A model generated the notes under the pieces. The model was not told the origin of the DNA and did no database searches. It worked only from the letters and a program-made list of their open reading frames with translations. Both the position numbers and the translations under genes were made by a program. From Opitutaceae bacterium (GTDB lineage Bacteria > Verrucomicrobiota > Verrucomicrobiia > Opitutales > Opitutaceae): 64,000 nt of DNA. Below, in pieces: positions 1 through 10,332 of this stretch (its first letter is position 1; every line of letters starts with the position of its first letter). The stretch covers positions 432,915 to 496,914 of the forward strand of contig JANQRT010000060.1 of NCBI GenBank assembly GCA_028284385.1, read 5' to 3'.

Positions 1-923
1 TCGTTACAGGTGGAGCTGGATTTTTGGGAAGCCATTTATGCGATAGGCTGCTGGAAGAGGGCAACGAGGTGATTTGCCTCGATAATCTCTTCACTGGGCG
101 AAAGCAGAACATAGCTCATCTGTTTAATAATCCCTTCTTCGAATTCGTCCGTCACGATGTTATTGATCCTTTCAAAATCGAGGTGGACCAAATCTACAAT
201 TTGGCCTGCCCTGCCTCTCCGCCTCAATACCAGTTTAATCCTATCAAGACTACGAAAACCTCGGTCATGGGAGCCATCAATTGCCTGGGTTTGGCAAAGC
301 GTGTGAAGGCTCGCATTTTCCAGGCTTCGACCTCCGAAGTTTATGGGGATCCTTTGGAGCATCCCCAGAGGGAAGACTATCGAGGCCACGTAAACCCTAT
401 CGGTTTCAGGGCTTGCTACGACGAGGGCAAGCGTTGCGCTGAAACCCTGTTCTTCGACTATCACCGTCAAAATGGAGTTGATATCCGCATTGTCCGTATC
501 TTCAACACTTATGGCCCCAGGATGCTAGCTGACGACGGAAGAGTGGTATCCAATTTTATCGTTCAAGCCCTTAAAGGGGCCGACATCACCATGTATGGCG
601 ATGGAGAGCAGACACGGTCCTTTTGTTTTTATACCGATCTGATCGAGGGCTTTCTAAGGCTCATGAACCAGGATGAAATCACGGGTCCGGTAAATATCGG
701 CAATCCAGGGGAATTTTCTATGAAGGAGCTGGCTGACTTGATTCTTAAGATTACAGGATCTAAATCGAAGATTGTTTATCAACCTTTGCCAGCTGACGAC
801 CCTACTCAAAGGAAGCCGGACATTTCGCTAGCAAAAGAAAAGCTCGGTTGGGAACCCAAGGTCCCTCTTGAGGAGGGCTTAAAGGAAACCATTGGCTACT
901 TTAAGTCAGAATTGGGCCTTTAA
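1..923 (+). CDS. UDP-glucuronate decarboxylase / NAD-dependent sugar epimerase, 5' end outside window
   Basis: Extended short-chain dehydrogenase of the UDP-xylose synthase type, which converts UDP-glucuronate to UDP-xylose with NAD. The reading frame is open from base 3 and begins inside the Rossmann motif ([12 protein letters not shown]), so only about the first five residues are missing; a TTG at 24 is the Leu of this motif, not a start. The catalytic YxxxK (YDEGK), the STSEVYGDP segment and the late family motif [12 protein letters not shown] are all visible. The C-terminus is complete. It probably supplies a nucleotide sugar for the surface glycans made by the glycosyltransferases at 7-13.7 kb. 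UDP-glucose 4-epimerase or dTDP-glucose dehydratase relatives are less likely given the PASPPQYQ segment typical of UXS enzymes. Confidence 0.85.
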   Translation, partial: VTGGAGFLGSHLCDRLLEEGNEVICLDNLFTGRKQNIAHLFNNPFFEFVRHDVIDPFKIEVDQIYNLACPASPPQYQFNPIKTTKTSVMGAINCLGLAKRVKARIFQASTSEVYGDPLEHPQREDYRGHVNPIGFRACYDEGKRCAETLFFDYHRQNGVDIRIVRIFNTYGPRMLADDGRVVSNFIVQALKGADITMYGDGEQTRSFCFYTDLIEGFLRLMNQDEITGPVNIGNPGEFSMKELADLILKITGSKSKIVYQPLPADDPTQRKPDISLAKEKLGWEPKVPLEEGLKETIGYFKSELGL

Positions 924-1035
924 ATGGGTTCCTTTACTCAGTCTCTCTTTTAGTTGCGTGGCAGTTTGAGAACCTTTTCATTGCAAGCCTGTCCGCAATC
1001 CGCTAGCCGGACAGATTCTATTTATAATAGCTGAT

Positions 1036-3963
1036 ATGCTTTCCTTTTTCTTTAAGAAATTCGCAGGACGCTCCAATCGCAAGTGGTTGAAGTCTTGCAC
1101 GCCAACAGTCGCCAGGATCAACGAGCTTGACGAATCCTACAAGGCTCTCAGCGACAGCGAACTGCAAAGCCACACCGAAAAATTTCGGGAGCGTTTCCAA
1201 AATGGCGAAACACTCGACGATCTGCTGCCTGAAGCGTTTGCTACGGTCAAGAATGCCGCACGACGGTTGCTTGGCAGCACGGTTTCCGTTGTGGGGCAGG
1301 AACTCGAATGGGATATGGTTCACTACGACGTCCAGCTCATTGGGGGGATGGCGTTGCATCAAGGTCGTATTGCTGAAATGGCTACAGGGGAAGGTAAAAC
1401 ATTGGTTGCTACGCTGCCTCTGTATTTGAATTCGCTTGCCTCAAGAAATACTCAACTAGTCACAGTTAACGAGTATTTGGCTCAGCGCGATTCGGAATGG
1501 ATGGGTCATATCTATAAGTTTCTAGGATTGACGGTTGGCTGTATCAAGAATCAGCAGCCTCCCGATTTGAAGCGGGAAATGTATGGCTGCGATATTACAT
1601 ATGGCACTTCTTCAGAATTTGGATTCGATTATCTGCGCGACAATGGAATGGCTCATAGCAAGGAGGAGCAGGTCCAGCGCGATCATTTCTTCATCATAAT
1701 CGACGAGGTGGATTCGATTCTCGTCGATGAAGCGCGAACCCCTCTTATCATTTCAGGTCCCGCTCCCATACAACGGGAACAGCCTTACACTAAAATGAAG
1801 CCAGGTATCCAAAGACTGGTTTCAAAACAGAATAAGCTGTGCAATGGTTTGATCTCCGAAGCGAAGAAGAATCTAGATGAGAATAGTGAGGACACGGATA
1901 CTTGGGATGCCGGTCTAAAGATGCTTCAGGTGAAGCTTGGAATGCCCAAGAACAAGCAACTTCTTCGTCTAATCGAAAATGGAGAATATAGAAAGCTTCT
2001 AGACAAAGCAGACTTGGAGATGCACAGCGATATGAATAAGGAAAAGCTGTTCCAGTTAAAGGAAGAGCTTTTCTACGTCATCGATGAAAAGCAGCGCCAA
2101 GCTGACCTCACCGAGAAGGGTCGCACTGATCTTAGCCCTGACGATCCAGATGGTTTTACGCTGCCCGATTTAGCTACTCGATTTAGTCAGCTCGACAAGG
2201 ACGATTCCCTAAGCCAGGAGGAGAAAGACGCTATCAAGCTTCAGGAACAGGAGAAATCTGAGGTCATTGGCGAGGACATACATGCCGTTAGTCAGCTCCT
2301 AAGAGCTTATGCCCTTTACGAGCGCGACGTTGAGTATGTTGTCCAAGAGGGTAAGGTTGTGATCGTCGACGAAAATACCGGCCGCATTATGCCTGGTCGC
2401 AGATGGGGAGATGGTCTCCATCAGGCAGTAGAGGCGAAGGAAGCGGTTACGATCGAAAGGGAGTCGCGTACTTACGCCACCATTACGGTTCAGAATTATT
2501 TCCGCATGTACGAAAAGCTCTCTGGCATGACGGGAACCGCTGAAACCGAGGCGATGGAATTCAAGGATATCTACGGTTTAGGAGTGGCCATAATTCCTAC
2601 CAATAAGCCTAATATCCGAGTCGACGACAACGACGTGATTTTCAAAACCCGTCGCGAAAAGTACAATGCGGCTTTAGACGATATTGAAGAGGCTCACAAG
2701 CAAGGTCAGCCGGTTCTCGTCGGTACGGTCTCCGTGGATGCGTCTGAAGTCCTGAGTCGAATGCTGCGCCGTCGCAATATTCCTCACAATGTTCTGAATG
2801 CCAAATACCACCAGCAAGAAGCTGAAATCGTAACTCGAGCTGGTATTCGTGGAACGGTTACAATCGCTACCAACATGGCTGGTCGTGGTACCGATATTAA
2901 ATTAGGTGATGGCGTCAAGGATGCGGGTGGCCTGCTCGTATTGGGAACGGAACGACATGAATCTCGACGGATTGACCGTCAGCTTCGTGGTCGGTGTTCG
3001 AGACAGGGCGATCCTGGCCGGACTAAATTCTTCATTTCCTTGGAAGACGATCTAATGCGACTCTTCTCGAACTCGACGATGGTCTCGAAAATCTTTCAGA
3101 GTTCCGTTGAAGAGGGGGAGCCGATGGAGCATCCATTGTTGAATCGCTCGATCGAAACGGCTCAGAAAAGGGTTGAGCAGCAGAACTACTCGATTCGGAA
3201 ACGGTTGCTTCAGTATGACGACGTCCTCAACAAGCAGCGCGAGATAATATATGGAATTCGCAATGACGCTCTCCACAGCGAGACGCCTCATGAAACGATA
3301 TTCGAGCTAATTGAGGAAGAAGTTGTTCAACGTATTGAAAATCTGGATAATTCGGAAGCTTCCCTTGAAGCCTTTGTCACTTGGTCTAATTCGCATTTCC
3401 CGATTGGATTGAAGATAGAGGATCTTCAGGACAAGGAATCGGAGAGCATGCTCGATGAAGTTCTCAACAGAGTGAGGGAGGCTTACCGAATAAAAAAGAC
3501 CGCTGAGAATAAGGAAGCTTTGCTCCATCTAGAAAGGTTCGTCCTGCTCAGCGCGATCGATGGCCGTTGGCAGGAGCATTTAACCGAAATGGAGGACCTG
3601 AGACGAAGCGTGAGCCTGCGAAGCTATGGCCAGAAGGATCCGCTGAACGAGTACAAAAATGAAGCGTACACCTATTTTCAGGAATTGATAAGCAACATTC
3701 GGACTCAGATTTGCTCTCGGCTGTTTCGAACGGCGACTAATCTAGTGGCCATTGAGAATGTTAAAAGCATGCTCGCTCAGCAGGCCATTGCCCATGGTCC
3801 GGGGACGGGACCAGCTCCTGAGCTTCGTTCTGCCTCGGGTGGTCAGAAAACCGAGGTCCAGCTTCCCAAAGTCGCTGTTAAACGAACTGCTCCCAAGGTT
3901 GGCAGAAATGATCCATGCCCTTGTGGAAGTGGAAAAAAGTACAAAAAGTGCTGTGGCAGGTAA
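1036..3963 (+). CDS. secA: Preprotein translocase ATPase SecA
   Basis: SecA is the cytosolic motor that drives unfolded preproteins through SecYEG. The 975-residue product has the helicase Walker A (TGEGKT, residues 117-122), the DEVD box followed by the [15 protein letters not shown] signature near residue 221, the NMAGRGTDI motif of the second nucleotide-binding fold, and a C-terminal zinc-binding SEC-C tail ([10 protein letters not shown]) that contacts SecB or ribosomes. It is longer than the E. coli protein (901 residues), mainly from a charged insertion around residues 250-420. The gene stands alone, 112 bases after the epimerase gene. The ATG has no clear ribosome-binding site. Confidence 0.98.
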   Translation: MLSFFFKKFAGRSNRKWLKSCTPTVARINELDESYKALSDSELQSHTEKFRERFQNGETLDDLLPEAFATVKNAARRLLGSTVSVVGQELEWDMVHYDVQLIGGMALHQGRIAEMATGEGKTLVATLPLYLNSLASRNTQLVTVNEYLAQRDSEWMGHIYKFLGLTVGCIKNQQPPDLKREMYGCDITYGTSSEFGFDYLRDNGMAHSKEEQVQRDHFFIIIDEVDSILVDEARTPLIISGPAPIQREQPYTKMKPGIQRLVSKQNKLCNGLISEAKKNLDENSEDTDTWDAGLKMLQVKLGMPKNKQLLRLIENGEYRKLLDKADLEMHSDMNKEKLFQLKEELFYVIDEKQRQADLTEKGRTDLSPDDPDGFTLPDLATRFSQLDKDDSLSQEEKDAIKLQEQEKSEVIGEDIHAVSQLLRAYALYERDVEYVVQEGKVVIVDENTGRIMPGRRWGDGLHQAVEAKEAVTIERESRTYATITVQNYFRMYEKLSGMTGTAETEAMEFKDIYGLGVAIIPTNKPNIRVDDNDVIFKTRREKYNAALDDIEEAHKQGQPVLVGTVSVDASEVLSRMLRRRNIPHNVLNAKYHQQEAEIVTRAGIRGTVTIATNMAGRGTDIKLGDGVKDAGGLLVLGTERHESRRIDRQLRGRCSRQGDPGRTKFFISLEDDLMRLFSNSTMVSKIFQSSVEEGEPMEHPLLNRSIETAQKRVEQQNYSIRKRLLQYDDVLNKQREIIYGIRNDALHSETPHETIFELIEEEVVQRIENLDNSEASLEAFVTWSNSHFPIGLKIEDLQDKESESMLDEVLNRVREAYRIKKTAENKEALLHLERFVLLSAIDGRWQEHLTEMEDLRRSVSLRSYGQKDPLNEYKNEAYTYFQELISNIRTQICSRLFRTATNLVAIENVKSMLAQQAIAHGPGTGPAPELRSASGGQKTEVQLPKVAVKRTAPKVGRNDPCPCGSGKKYKKCCGR

Positions 3964-4158
3964 TATTTTTGCTACCGGTAACGTGTTTTCTACGTCATTC
4001 ACGTATACTCGTATAAGATAGTTCATCCAAAGGCTTATTCTACGCCGTATAATCTATGGAGTTTTCCTTAACGCAGACTAAATTTCACTGTTTGGGTCTT
4101 GTCCTGAATCGGATCTTCAACCTAAACTTTTTCTCGTTGCCCAATTAATCTTACAGCT

Positions 4159-5223
4159 ATGAAACGAACTGATTTTAGACTCCTATTTCGAGCAGCCTTC
4201 GCATCTTCACTTCTCTCTCTGGCTCCATTTGTTTCGGGGCAGGAAGTTTATTCCCAAATCGTGGGGGCCATCGCCATGGAGCTGCCTGGCAATAGCGATG
4301 TTGTCGTTGCCACGCCTTTTAACCAAACTGCTAGTTTTCGAGGGGTGGCTGCCTCCGCTTCCGGCAGTCAAATCAATTTAAGTTCAGATGCCCTTACCGC
4401 TGGCGCCTTCAATGAGTCAGGGGGTGCCGCCACGCATTACATTCTAGTCGAAAGTGGGACTCTAATGGGACAGCGTATTGCAATCGTCTCTAACACCGCT
4501 TCAGCCATTAATCTTGGAAGCGCGGACCTTTCTGGTCTAGCGGCGGATGACGCCATTGCTATCGTGCCTTTTTGGACACTTGGATCCGCCTTTCCAGAAG
4601 GCGTGGCATTCCATGCGGAGACCGCTCCGGGTGATCGGGTAATCGAAGTCATACTTACCAATCAGGCCGCTGTTGGAGGCGGTCTTCAAGTTAAGGACGT
4701 GTTCTACTTCTATGATGGGGCTTGGCGAAAAGTTGGAGTATCAAAGTCCGAGTCCTTCAATTCTCAGGTATTGGAGCCTTCTTCGGCCTTTGTGGTCAGA
4801 AATAATGGAGCGACTGCCAAGACGTCCTATTTCTTCGGCGAGGTCGTAACCGCTCCTTTAGCTGTTCCTCTCCAACGTTCCGACAGCAATTTGGTCGATA
4901 ACTTCGTGAGTATAGAGCGGCCCTTGGATATAAGTCTTATCGAACTAGGGCTTCATGACAGTGGAGTATTCGAGGCCACTACGGATTCTAATAATCCTAC
5001 CGACCTGCTTCTCCTTTACTCTTTATCCGCCGGTGGAAAGAACAAACAGCCGAGCGCTTCCTATTTCTATTTTAACAACGCTTGGAGAAAAGTCGGAGCC
5101 GATATCAATACCGCCTTTGATGCCGATATAGTCTCGGCTGGTACGGGCATCGCCATCCGAAAAGCTCAATCCGTCCAAACCGATCAATTAACCTGGGTCA
5201 ATCAATGGGAGTTGCCACAATGA
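4159..5223 (+). CDS. Exported TIGR02597-family protein
   Basis: This 354-residue protein begins with a signal peptide (basic MKRTDF, hydrophobic stretch to about residue 27, AxG-like cleavage region near SGQE). The rest is beta-rich and carries two copies of a short block resembling YFYFNNAWRKVGAD (near residues 185 and 303), each followed by a segment ending in aromatic residues. The pattern matches what I recall of the TIGR02597 family found in Verrucomicrobiota, whose function is unknown. The stop codon overlaps the start of the next exported gene (ATGA), so the two are probably co-transcribed and may act together at the cell surface. Location outside the cytoplasm is inferred from the signal peptide. 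Confidence 0.6.
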   Translation: MKRTDFRLLFRAAFASSLLSLAPFVSGQEVYSQIVGAIAMELPGNSDVVVATPFNQTASFRGVAASASGSQINLSSDALTAGAFNESGGAATHYILVESGTLMGQRIAIVSNTASAINLGSADLSGLAADDAIAIVPFWTLGSAFPEGVAFHAETAPGDRVIEVILTNQAAVGGGLQVKDVFYFYDGAWRKVGVSKSESFNSQVLEPSSAFVVRNNGATAKTSYFFGEVVTAPLAVPLQRSDSNLVDNFVSIERPLDISLIELGLHDSGVFEATTDSNNPTDLLLLYSLSAGGKNKQPSASYFYFNNAWRKVGADINTAFDADIVSAGTGIAIRKAQSVQTDQLTWVNQWELPQ

Positions 5224-6893
5224 GAAGAATTAAACTAGCCGCCTTACTCTTTATTTCGGGATTAACGTCCCTCGCGCAGGCTTCCATCTCGGTATCGCTC
5301 GATGTCGAAAGTCTAAAGGCTGCTGGGGCCCAAAACGCAAGTTCGGGGATCCTGGTTCTGGTTGTCAGCCAGGATGATGCTAACTTTTCATTGCCCCAAG
5401 CAGGTTCTATCATTCCTGCGGGTAGTGACGATGCGATCGTCACTATGTGGGATCTGACCACGCAAAGCTTGCCAGATGACGATTTCACATTGCTCTCCAA
5501 GTCGATTGCTTATGAAGCAGGCTGGTCTGCAGGCGATCCATTGGGACTTTATTGGTTTCCTAATCTGACAATCGGAAATCCGGTCCCTTCTGCTGATGAG
5601 GATTTCGGCTTCTTTGCCGACACGTCAAACGTCCAAAGCGGGGACGACTGGATAATGCCGACAGACGGAGTACTCTTGCATAGCCTCAAGCTTTTCACTT
5701 CCGATGCAGACGAGCTTGTTGCAGTCGGCCCCTCGCCAAGCGGTGTTGCCGAAGCAGGATTTACAATCGGACAATCGGTTGATGCCCAGTCTCCTACAAG
5801 TGTAGCAGGCCAAGCTGATTCCGCGACAAGCGTGACGGTTGATTGGCAGGGTGGTTCTGCTCCTGGCGGCGGTTATCTCATCGAACGTAGCTTGGCGGGT
5901 CAGAGCAGTTTTACTACTGTAGGAGTGGGTGGTCCAAATGAAAGCACGTTTGTCGACGCCTCTGTCCAGCCCAATCAGAGCTACGAATATAGAGTCACCG
6001 CTTTCAATAGCTACGGTTCGGAAGTTAGTTCAATCGTTGCTCTAAATACCCCTGAAGGTCCTTCAGCCGCTATTATCAATCTTGCCACGCGTGGACTCCT
6101 TGGTGACGGAAACAATGTCCTTATTTCCGGATTTATTGTAGGGGGGGAGGGTGATCTTACGATTCTGTCTCGCTCGGTTGGACCAAGCATCGTCAAGGCT
6201 GGTGTTGCTCAGAGCCAAGCTTCACCTGATCCAAATAGCACTCTTTTCTCATCGCAATCCGCATCAAATGATAATTGGGAGGATTTGGATCCCCAGTTGA
6301 TAACCACTTTGTCGACTCAAGTTGGCGCTCAACCATCGTTTGACGCCGGTTCTCTAGATTCCGCTTTTGCCGCTATTGTTGGACAGGGAGCTCATGCCGT
6401 GATCACAAGCGATAATGTGAGTAATGACAAAATGGCTGTCGTGGAGATCTACGATGCCAACGAGGGCGGAGCGGGCAAGGGGTCAGCTAGACTTATCAAT
6501 CTGGCTACACGCGGATTTGTTGGAACAGGAGATTTCATCATGATAGGTGGTCTTGTAATTGGAGGAGAGGGAAGCATGCGGATTCTCATTCGCTGCATCG
6601 GCCCTGGACTTCCTCCAGAGGTCCCGGAAAATGAACGCCTCACGGATCCCACGCTCCAACTCTTCAGTGTCGCCCAAGGCGGTTTCGTTGGGAGCAACGA
6701 TGACTGGGAGGATTCAGACCGCGCTAATATCGTAGCGGCAACGCAACTGCTTCCAACTCCCCAATTGGTTGACGGCTCTAAGGATGCTGCCTTGCTGATG
6801 GACTTGTCAGCGGGAGCGTATTCGGTATTCCTTTCCGGTGTGAACGGAGCTACTGGGCTCAGTCTGTTGGAAATATGGGAAGTGCCTCAGTGA
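5220..6893 (+). CDS. Exported protein with fibronectin type III domain and two tandem repeats
   Basis: I place the start at ATG 5220, which overlaps the preceding stop as ATGA and gives a clean signal peptide (MRRIKLAALLFISG...AQA); an ATG at 5205 would add five residues. The 557-residue product has an N-terminal beta domain, a fibronectin type III-like domain at about residues 190-275 (YEYRVTAFNSYG), then two diverged repeats of about 135 residues, each starting INLATRG and containing GGEG(D/S)xxIL..R and a DNWEDLD / DDWEDSD turn. Such repeats are common in exported proteins of Verrucomicrobiota and have no known function that I can name. A hairpin terminator follows the gene. Surface or extracellular location is inferred. 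Confidence 0.65.
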   Translation: MRRIKLAALLFISGLTSLAQASISVSLDVESLKAAGAQNASSGILVLVVSQDDANFSLPQAGSIIPAGSDDAIVTMWDLTTQSLPDDDFTLLSKSIAYEAGWSAGDPLGLYWFPNLTIGNPVPSADEDFGFFADTSNVQSGDDWIMPTDGVLLHSLKLFTSDADELVAVGPSPSGVAEAGFTIGQSVDAQSPTSVAGQADSATSVTVDWQGGSAPGGGYLIERSLAGQSSFTTVGVGGPNESTFVDASVQPNQSYEYRVTAFNSYGSEVSSIVALNTPEGPSAAIINLATRGLLGDGNNVLISGFIVGGEGDLTILSRSVGPSIVKAGVAQSQASPDPNSTLFSSQSASNDNWEDLDPQLITTLSTQVGAQPSFDAGSLDSAFAAIVGQGAHAVITSDNVSNDKMAVVEIYDANEGGAGKGSARLINLATRGFVGTGDFIMIGGLVIGGEGSMRILIRCIGPGLPPEVPENERLTDPTLQLFSVAQGGFVGSNDDWEDSDRANIVAATQLLPTPQLVDGSKDAALLMDLSAGAYSVFLSGVNGATGLSLLEIWEVPQ

Positions 6894-6924
6894 GTCGCTA
6901 GTTTATAACAAAAATTTCAATACC

Positions 6925-6955
6925 AAAGAGCTCTGAATTTATCAGGGCTCTTTTT
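6925..6955 (+). terminator. Rho-independent terminator after the exported-protein pair
   Basis: The ten-base arm AGAGCTCTGA (6927-6936) pairs with TCAGGGCTCT (6942-6951) across a five-base loop, with one G-T pair, and runs into five T (6951-6955); flanking AA/TT can extend the stem. It lies 33 bases after the stop of the gene ending at 6893. Confidence 0.8.
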
Positions 6956-7019
6956 GTTTCTGATTTATTGAAGACTCTGCTTGAAGAGTCTGGGATAATT
7001 GACCATCTTCCCGCCGCAA

Positions 7020-7715
7020 ATGAGCCTCCTCTCGGTTGTCATCCCCGTTTATAATGAGGTTTCCACCGTTGCGGATATCCTACAAGCTGTTCGCAATTCT
7101 GGAGTGGATGAACTTCAAATCATCGTAGTAGATGATGCTTCTTCGGACGGTACGACTGAACTAATCAGGAACGAGCTCTCTCCACAAATTGATGTTCTGG
7201 TCACTCATGAAGTGAATCAGGGCAAAGGCGCGGCCTTGAGATCTGGGATCCAGCACGCGACGGGAAAGTACATCGTTTTTCAAGATGCAGATCTTGAATA
7301 CGATCCGATAAACTTCCCTCTGATGCTCCAGATCATTGATGATGAGAATACTGATGTGGTTTATGGATCGCGCTATTTAGGTAAGCCCTTTGGAGAGGCT
7401 AGTCCGCCTTGGCATCAGCTTATTAATGCTGGGCTTACGTGGTTTTCCAATATGTTTACCGGCTATCGTCTCACTGACATGGAGACTTGTTACAAAATGT
7501 TTCCGGCTTCTTTTCTTCAAAGCATAGCCTTAGAGGAGGCGGGCTTTAACATTGAGCCCGAAATGACTGCAAAGGCCGCTGCTTCAGGTTTGCGATTGAC
7601 TGAAGTGCCGGTTTCCTATGATCGCCGGACGTTTGAAGAGGGGAAAAAAATTGGATTCAAGGATGGGCTAGAAGCTGTGTATACGATTATTAAATACGGG
7701 GTTCGCTTCCTTTAG
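7020..7715 (+). CDS. Glycosyltransferase family 2, dolichol/polyprenyl-phosphate sugar transferase type
   Basis: Family 2 GT-A enzyme that transfers a sugar from a nucleotide donor, in this subfamily often to a polyprenyl phosphate carrier. Visible are the N-terminal VVIPVYNE fold start, the VVDDASSDGT donor-binding segment, the NQGKGAALRSG motif and the QDADLEYDP metal motif, followed by the YGSRYLG stretch characteristic of DPM1/GtrB-like members. I choose ATG 7020 (MSLLSVVIP); the in-frame TTG at 6999 would add seven residues. No C-terminal membrane anchors are present, so it resembles the soluble DPM1 type at 231 residues. The gene converges on the fusion glycosyltransferase genes that follow on the other strand. 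Confidence 0.85.
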   Translation: MSLLSVVIPVYNEVSTVADILQAVRNSGVDELQIIVVDDASSDGTTELIRNELSPQIDVLVTHEVNQGKGAALRSGIQHATGKYIVFQDADLEYDPINFPLMLQIIDDENTDVVYGSRYLGKPFGEASPPWHQLINAGLTWFSNMFTGYRLTDMETCYKMFPASFLQSIALEEAGFNIEPEMTAKAAASGLRLTEVPVSYDRRTFEEGKKIGFKDGLEAVYTIIKYGVRFL

Positions 7716-7725
7716 CAACTATCTC

Positions 7726-10332
7726 CTACCACAGAGATATCGAACGCAGTCTATATTCATAAAGATTCCCTACAGCTTCCGGGGAGAACCTCTCTCGAAT
7801 TACGTTGGGAGCATTCTTGGCGATGGTTTTCGCGAATGCCGAATCGTTCACAAGCTTCTTCATATAATAAGCGGCATGTTCGATGTCTGGATCTGCCCAG
7901 ATCTGGCCTTTCAAGTAAGGTCCGTGGGATTTCTTCAATTCGATAAGTTTAAAGTTAACTGGGCAGCTATTTTCCTCGTTTATAAACTCCGCATTTGCTG
8001 ACCACCTTGTGGAGATGACGGGCTTCCCTAAATACATGGACTCCGCAATAGTCAGTCCGAATCCCTCTGACCTATGAAGCGACACGTAGCAATCGACGGC
8101 GGCCATCAGCTGATAGACATCTTCTCTTGGGAGCGTTTCGTCGATCAAATAGCAGTTCTCAACACCCCGAAGCAATTCTTTTAGCTCCTTGTGAGCTTCC
8201 TCGTTGTTTTTCGTAGAATGTACCTTGATGACAAGCCCCACGTCATTCTGTTCGTGAGCCGAAAACGCCATTTTGAAGGCCCGAATTGCTGCTTTGGGGT
8301 TTTTTCTTTCCTGATAGCTATTCAAGTCGTAAGCAAACAGGAATAGAAACTTGTCTGACGGTAGATTGAATCTGGAGCGATCTATATTTTGTGGAATGGA
8401 AAATTGAATACAGTGAGGAACGGTAATCACAGGCAACGGAGACTTCATTATCACAGCATCCCTTACAAAATGTGAAGGAGTCCAAACCTCGTCGAAGTAT
8501 TTGAAGTACTTAATCCAAGCGTCGGGGAATTCCGGAAGCTCCCATGCCCAATAGGCTATGTTGCGTCTGCCCTCACGAAACTGAGTTCCATGATGATGAT
8601 CGATATCCGCGCTTTGCGGAGCGTCGATATGAAAGACATTTATTGGATACGGGTTAGAAGTCGTTAGCTCGTTATCAAAGGTGGTGTCCCCTTGATCTGA
8701 CATGCAGTTTACCTTCAAAGGCACGAGACAGTGATCTATTTGGGTTGCTTTTATTGCTTTAGCAGCCAGGCGAGCTGATTCGCCAATACCCAGCTCCGCT
8801 TTAAACCATCCTACAAGATTGATTCCAATATTTCCGTACTTTCGAGCATAGTCGAAGTTGAATGGCGAGGTGGGATTCTCTTTGAAGTCCAGAACGGTCT
8901 CTTGATTGATCTCCAAAGAGTCTAGTGTAAGGCGTTTGTTGATACTTTGTGCTCGGTATTGGCCTAACTTATTCCTTAGTCTCGTTGGTACGAAGTTCCA
9001 ATTTTCCAGTTTTCTTCCTAGGTAGGCGTAAAAGTTTGTCCAAGCTACTCCGAGAATCTGAACTTCGATATTATTGGTCTCGCTAGCTAGGACAGGAGGA
9101 TTGTCGAACTTAAGGTGAAAGTTACCCTCTTCAAGGGGGAAATATATACGAGTATCCGACTCATTAATCGTCACTTTCAAGCCTAGCTGGCCAGAATCAG
9201 GCGAACTTTCCGATGCTGGACGAATGAGCCTACCCCTTATCTCAATCTCCGCGACAACAAGACCTTTGGGTATGGAAACATAAGCTTCCTCTCGGATCCA
9301 AACTCCTGAAGCCAAAGGATTAGGATAAAGGCCATCGTGAATAAAGTTTTCTGCTAGCCAATTCGCGTGGGCTTTTCGCTGCTCCTTCTTTATCATTTCA
9401 TCCGTGTAGTGGTCTAGCAGGGATTTCCAGTGCCTTTCATTTCTGGCCAATCGGCTGTAGGCTATGTGAAGGCCTATCGGAGCAGGCCCTTTTTTGATGC
9501 CAAGCCATCGAGATATGGCCTGCTTTGCGACTCGATACTTAAATCGACGAGGATTTTCTCGCAAGCCCTCAATGTAGTGATCTGGCCACTTCAAGGCTGC
9601 CATAACAGCGATCTGGTCTTTCCATCGAGACTGGAGAAGACGAAAATTTTCTTCCTCTTTTATACTAGCTCCACCCCTAGTGGCGCTAACCTTATGCTTA
9701 ACTACACTGTTATTGGCTACCACTACACTTAATTTGTCTCGTCGTAGTTTCAGGCATAAATCGATATCTTCGCATCCATTTGCGTAAGATTCGTCAAAAC
9801 CTTCATATCCTAGAAACAGTTCTCGTCTAATAGCGCAACAAGCGCCTGTGATAAGATAAAATTTTGAATACGCTGGCGTATTTATCAGGCCCTTGTTAAG
9901 TTTTTTCTTATGGAGGAGCTCTGCATCCCAATTTACGTAATAGCCAGAATGATCCACTTCTCCTGTATCGGCATTCAGCTGCACATTTCCTACTATCCCT
10001 AGGTTGGAAATCTTATTGAATGCCTCGAGCATCGGCTCATACCATCCCGGCAGAAACTCAAGGTCGTTGTTTACTAGAAATAGGTATTCCCCTTTTGCCT
10101 CCTTTGCTCCTGCATTGTTTGCATAAGCATATCCACGATTTTCTGGATTTTCTATGATTTTTATCCGCTCACTAACTAATTTCTTTAGGCCTTCTTTCGT
10201 AATCTCGTCGCTGCCATCATCGACAATGATTACTTCATAGGCCTTGTCGCTCACGGTTGACTGTAGGCTCTCAACACATAGTCGTGTCAGTTCAAGATGA
10301 CCGTATACTGGTATTATAAACGATACGTTCAT
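7726..10332 (-). CDS. Bifunctional glycosyltransferase, GT2 then GT4 domains
   Basis: The 868-residue product joins two transferase folds. Residues 1 to about 250 form a GT-A family 2 domain (SFIIPVYG, VIIVDDGS, and NND in place of the DxD metal motif). A beta-rich segment at about 330-430 may be an inserted binding domain. Residues about 490-868 are a GT-B family 4 domain with the EGFGLTIAES motif (E-x7-E) and GKPVISTRW. It has no signal peptide or clear membrane segment, so it is probably cytosolic or peripherally bound. Its start overlaps the stop of the upstream 1123-residue glycosyltransferase by four bases, so both are likely translated together for one polysaccharide. Donor and acceptor sugars cannot be read from the sequence. 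Confidence 0.85.
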   Translation of the reverse strand: MNVSFIIPVYGHLELTRLCVESLQSTVSDKAYEVIIVDDGSDEITKEGLKKLVSERIKIIENPENRGYAYANNAGAKEAKGEYLFLVNNDLEFLPGWYEPMLEAFNKISNLGIVGNVQLNADTGEVDHSGYYVNWDAELLHKKKLNKGLINTPAYSKFYLITGACCAIRRELFLGYEGFDESYANGCEDIDLCLKLRRDKLSVVVANNSVVKHKVSATRGGASIKEEENFRLLQSRWKDQIAVMAALKWPDHYIEGLRENPRRFKYRVAKQAISRWLGIKKGPAPIGLHIAYSRLARNERHWKSLLDHYTDEMIKKEQRKAHANWLAENFIHDGLYPNPLASGVWIREEAYVSIPKGLVVAEIEIRGRLIRPASESSPDSGQLGLKVTINESDTRIYFPLEEGNFHLKFDNPPVLASETNNIEVQILGVAWTNFYAYLGRKLENWNFVPTRLRNKLGQYRAQSINKRLTLDSLEINQETVLDFKENPTSPFNFDYARKYGNIGINLVGWFKAELGIGESARLAAKAIKATQIDHCLVPLKVNCMSDQGDTTFDNELTTSNPYPINVFHIDAPQSADIDHHHGTQFREGRRNIAYWAWELPEFPDAWIKYFKYFDEVWTPSHFVRDAVIMKSPLPVITVPHCIQFSIPQNIDRSRFNLPSDKFLFLFAYDLNSYQERKNPKAAIRAFKMAFSAHEQNDVGLVIKVHSTKNNEEAHKELKELLRGVENCYLIDETLPREDVYQLMAAVDCYVSLHRSEGFGLTIAESMYLGKPVISTRWSANAEFINEENSCPVNFKLIELKKSHGPYLKGQIWADPDIEHAAYYMKKLVNDSAFAKTIAKNAPNVIRERFSPEAVGNLYEYRLRSISLW

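Noticed and set aside
1023..1028. TATAAT before secA as a promoter
   Set aside because: No -35-like hexamer at 15-19 bases, and the start of transcription would fall on the ATG.
4048..4053. TATAAT before the exported pair as a promoter
   Set aside because: A perfect -10 box, but the -35 position reads ATCCAA; not sufficient by itself.
6999..7019. TTG start for the family 2 glycosyltransferase
   Set aside because: ATG 7020 gives the usual family N-terminus directly before the VVIPVYNE strand.
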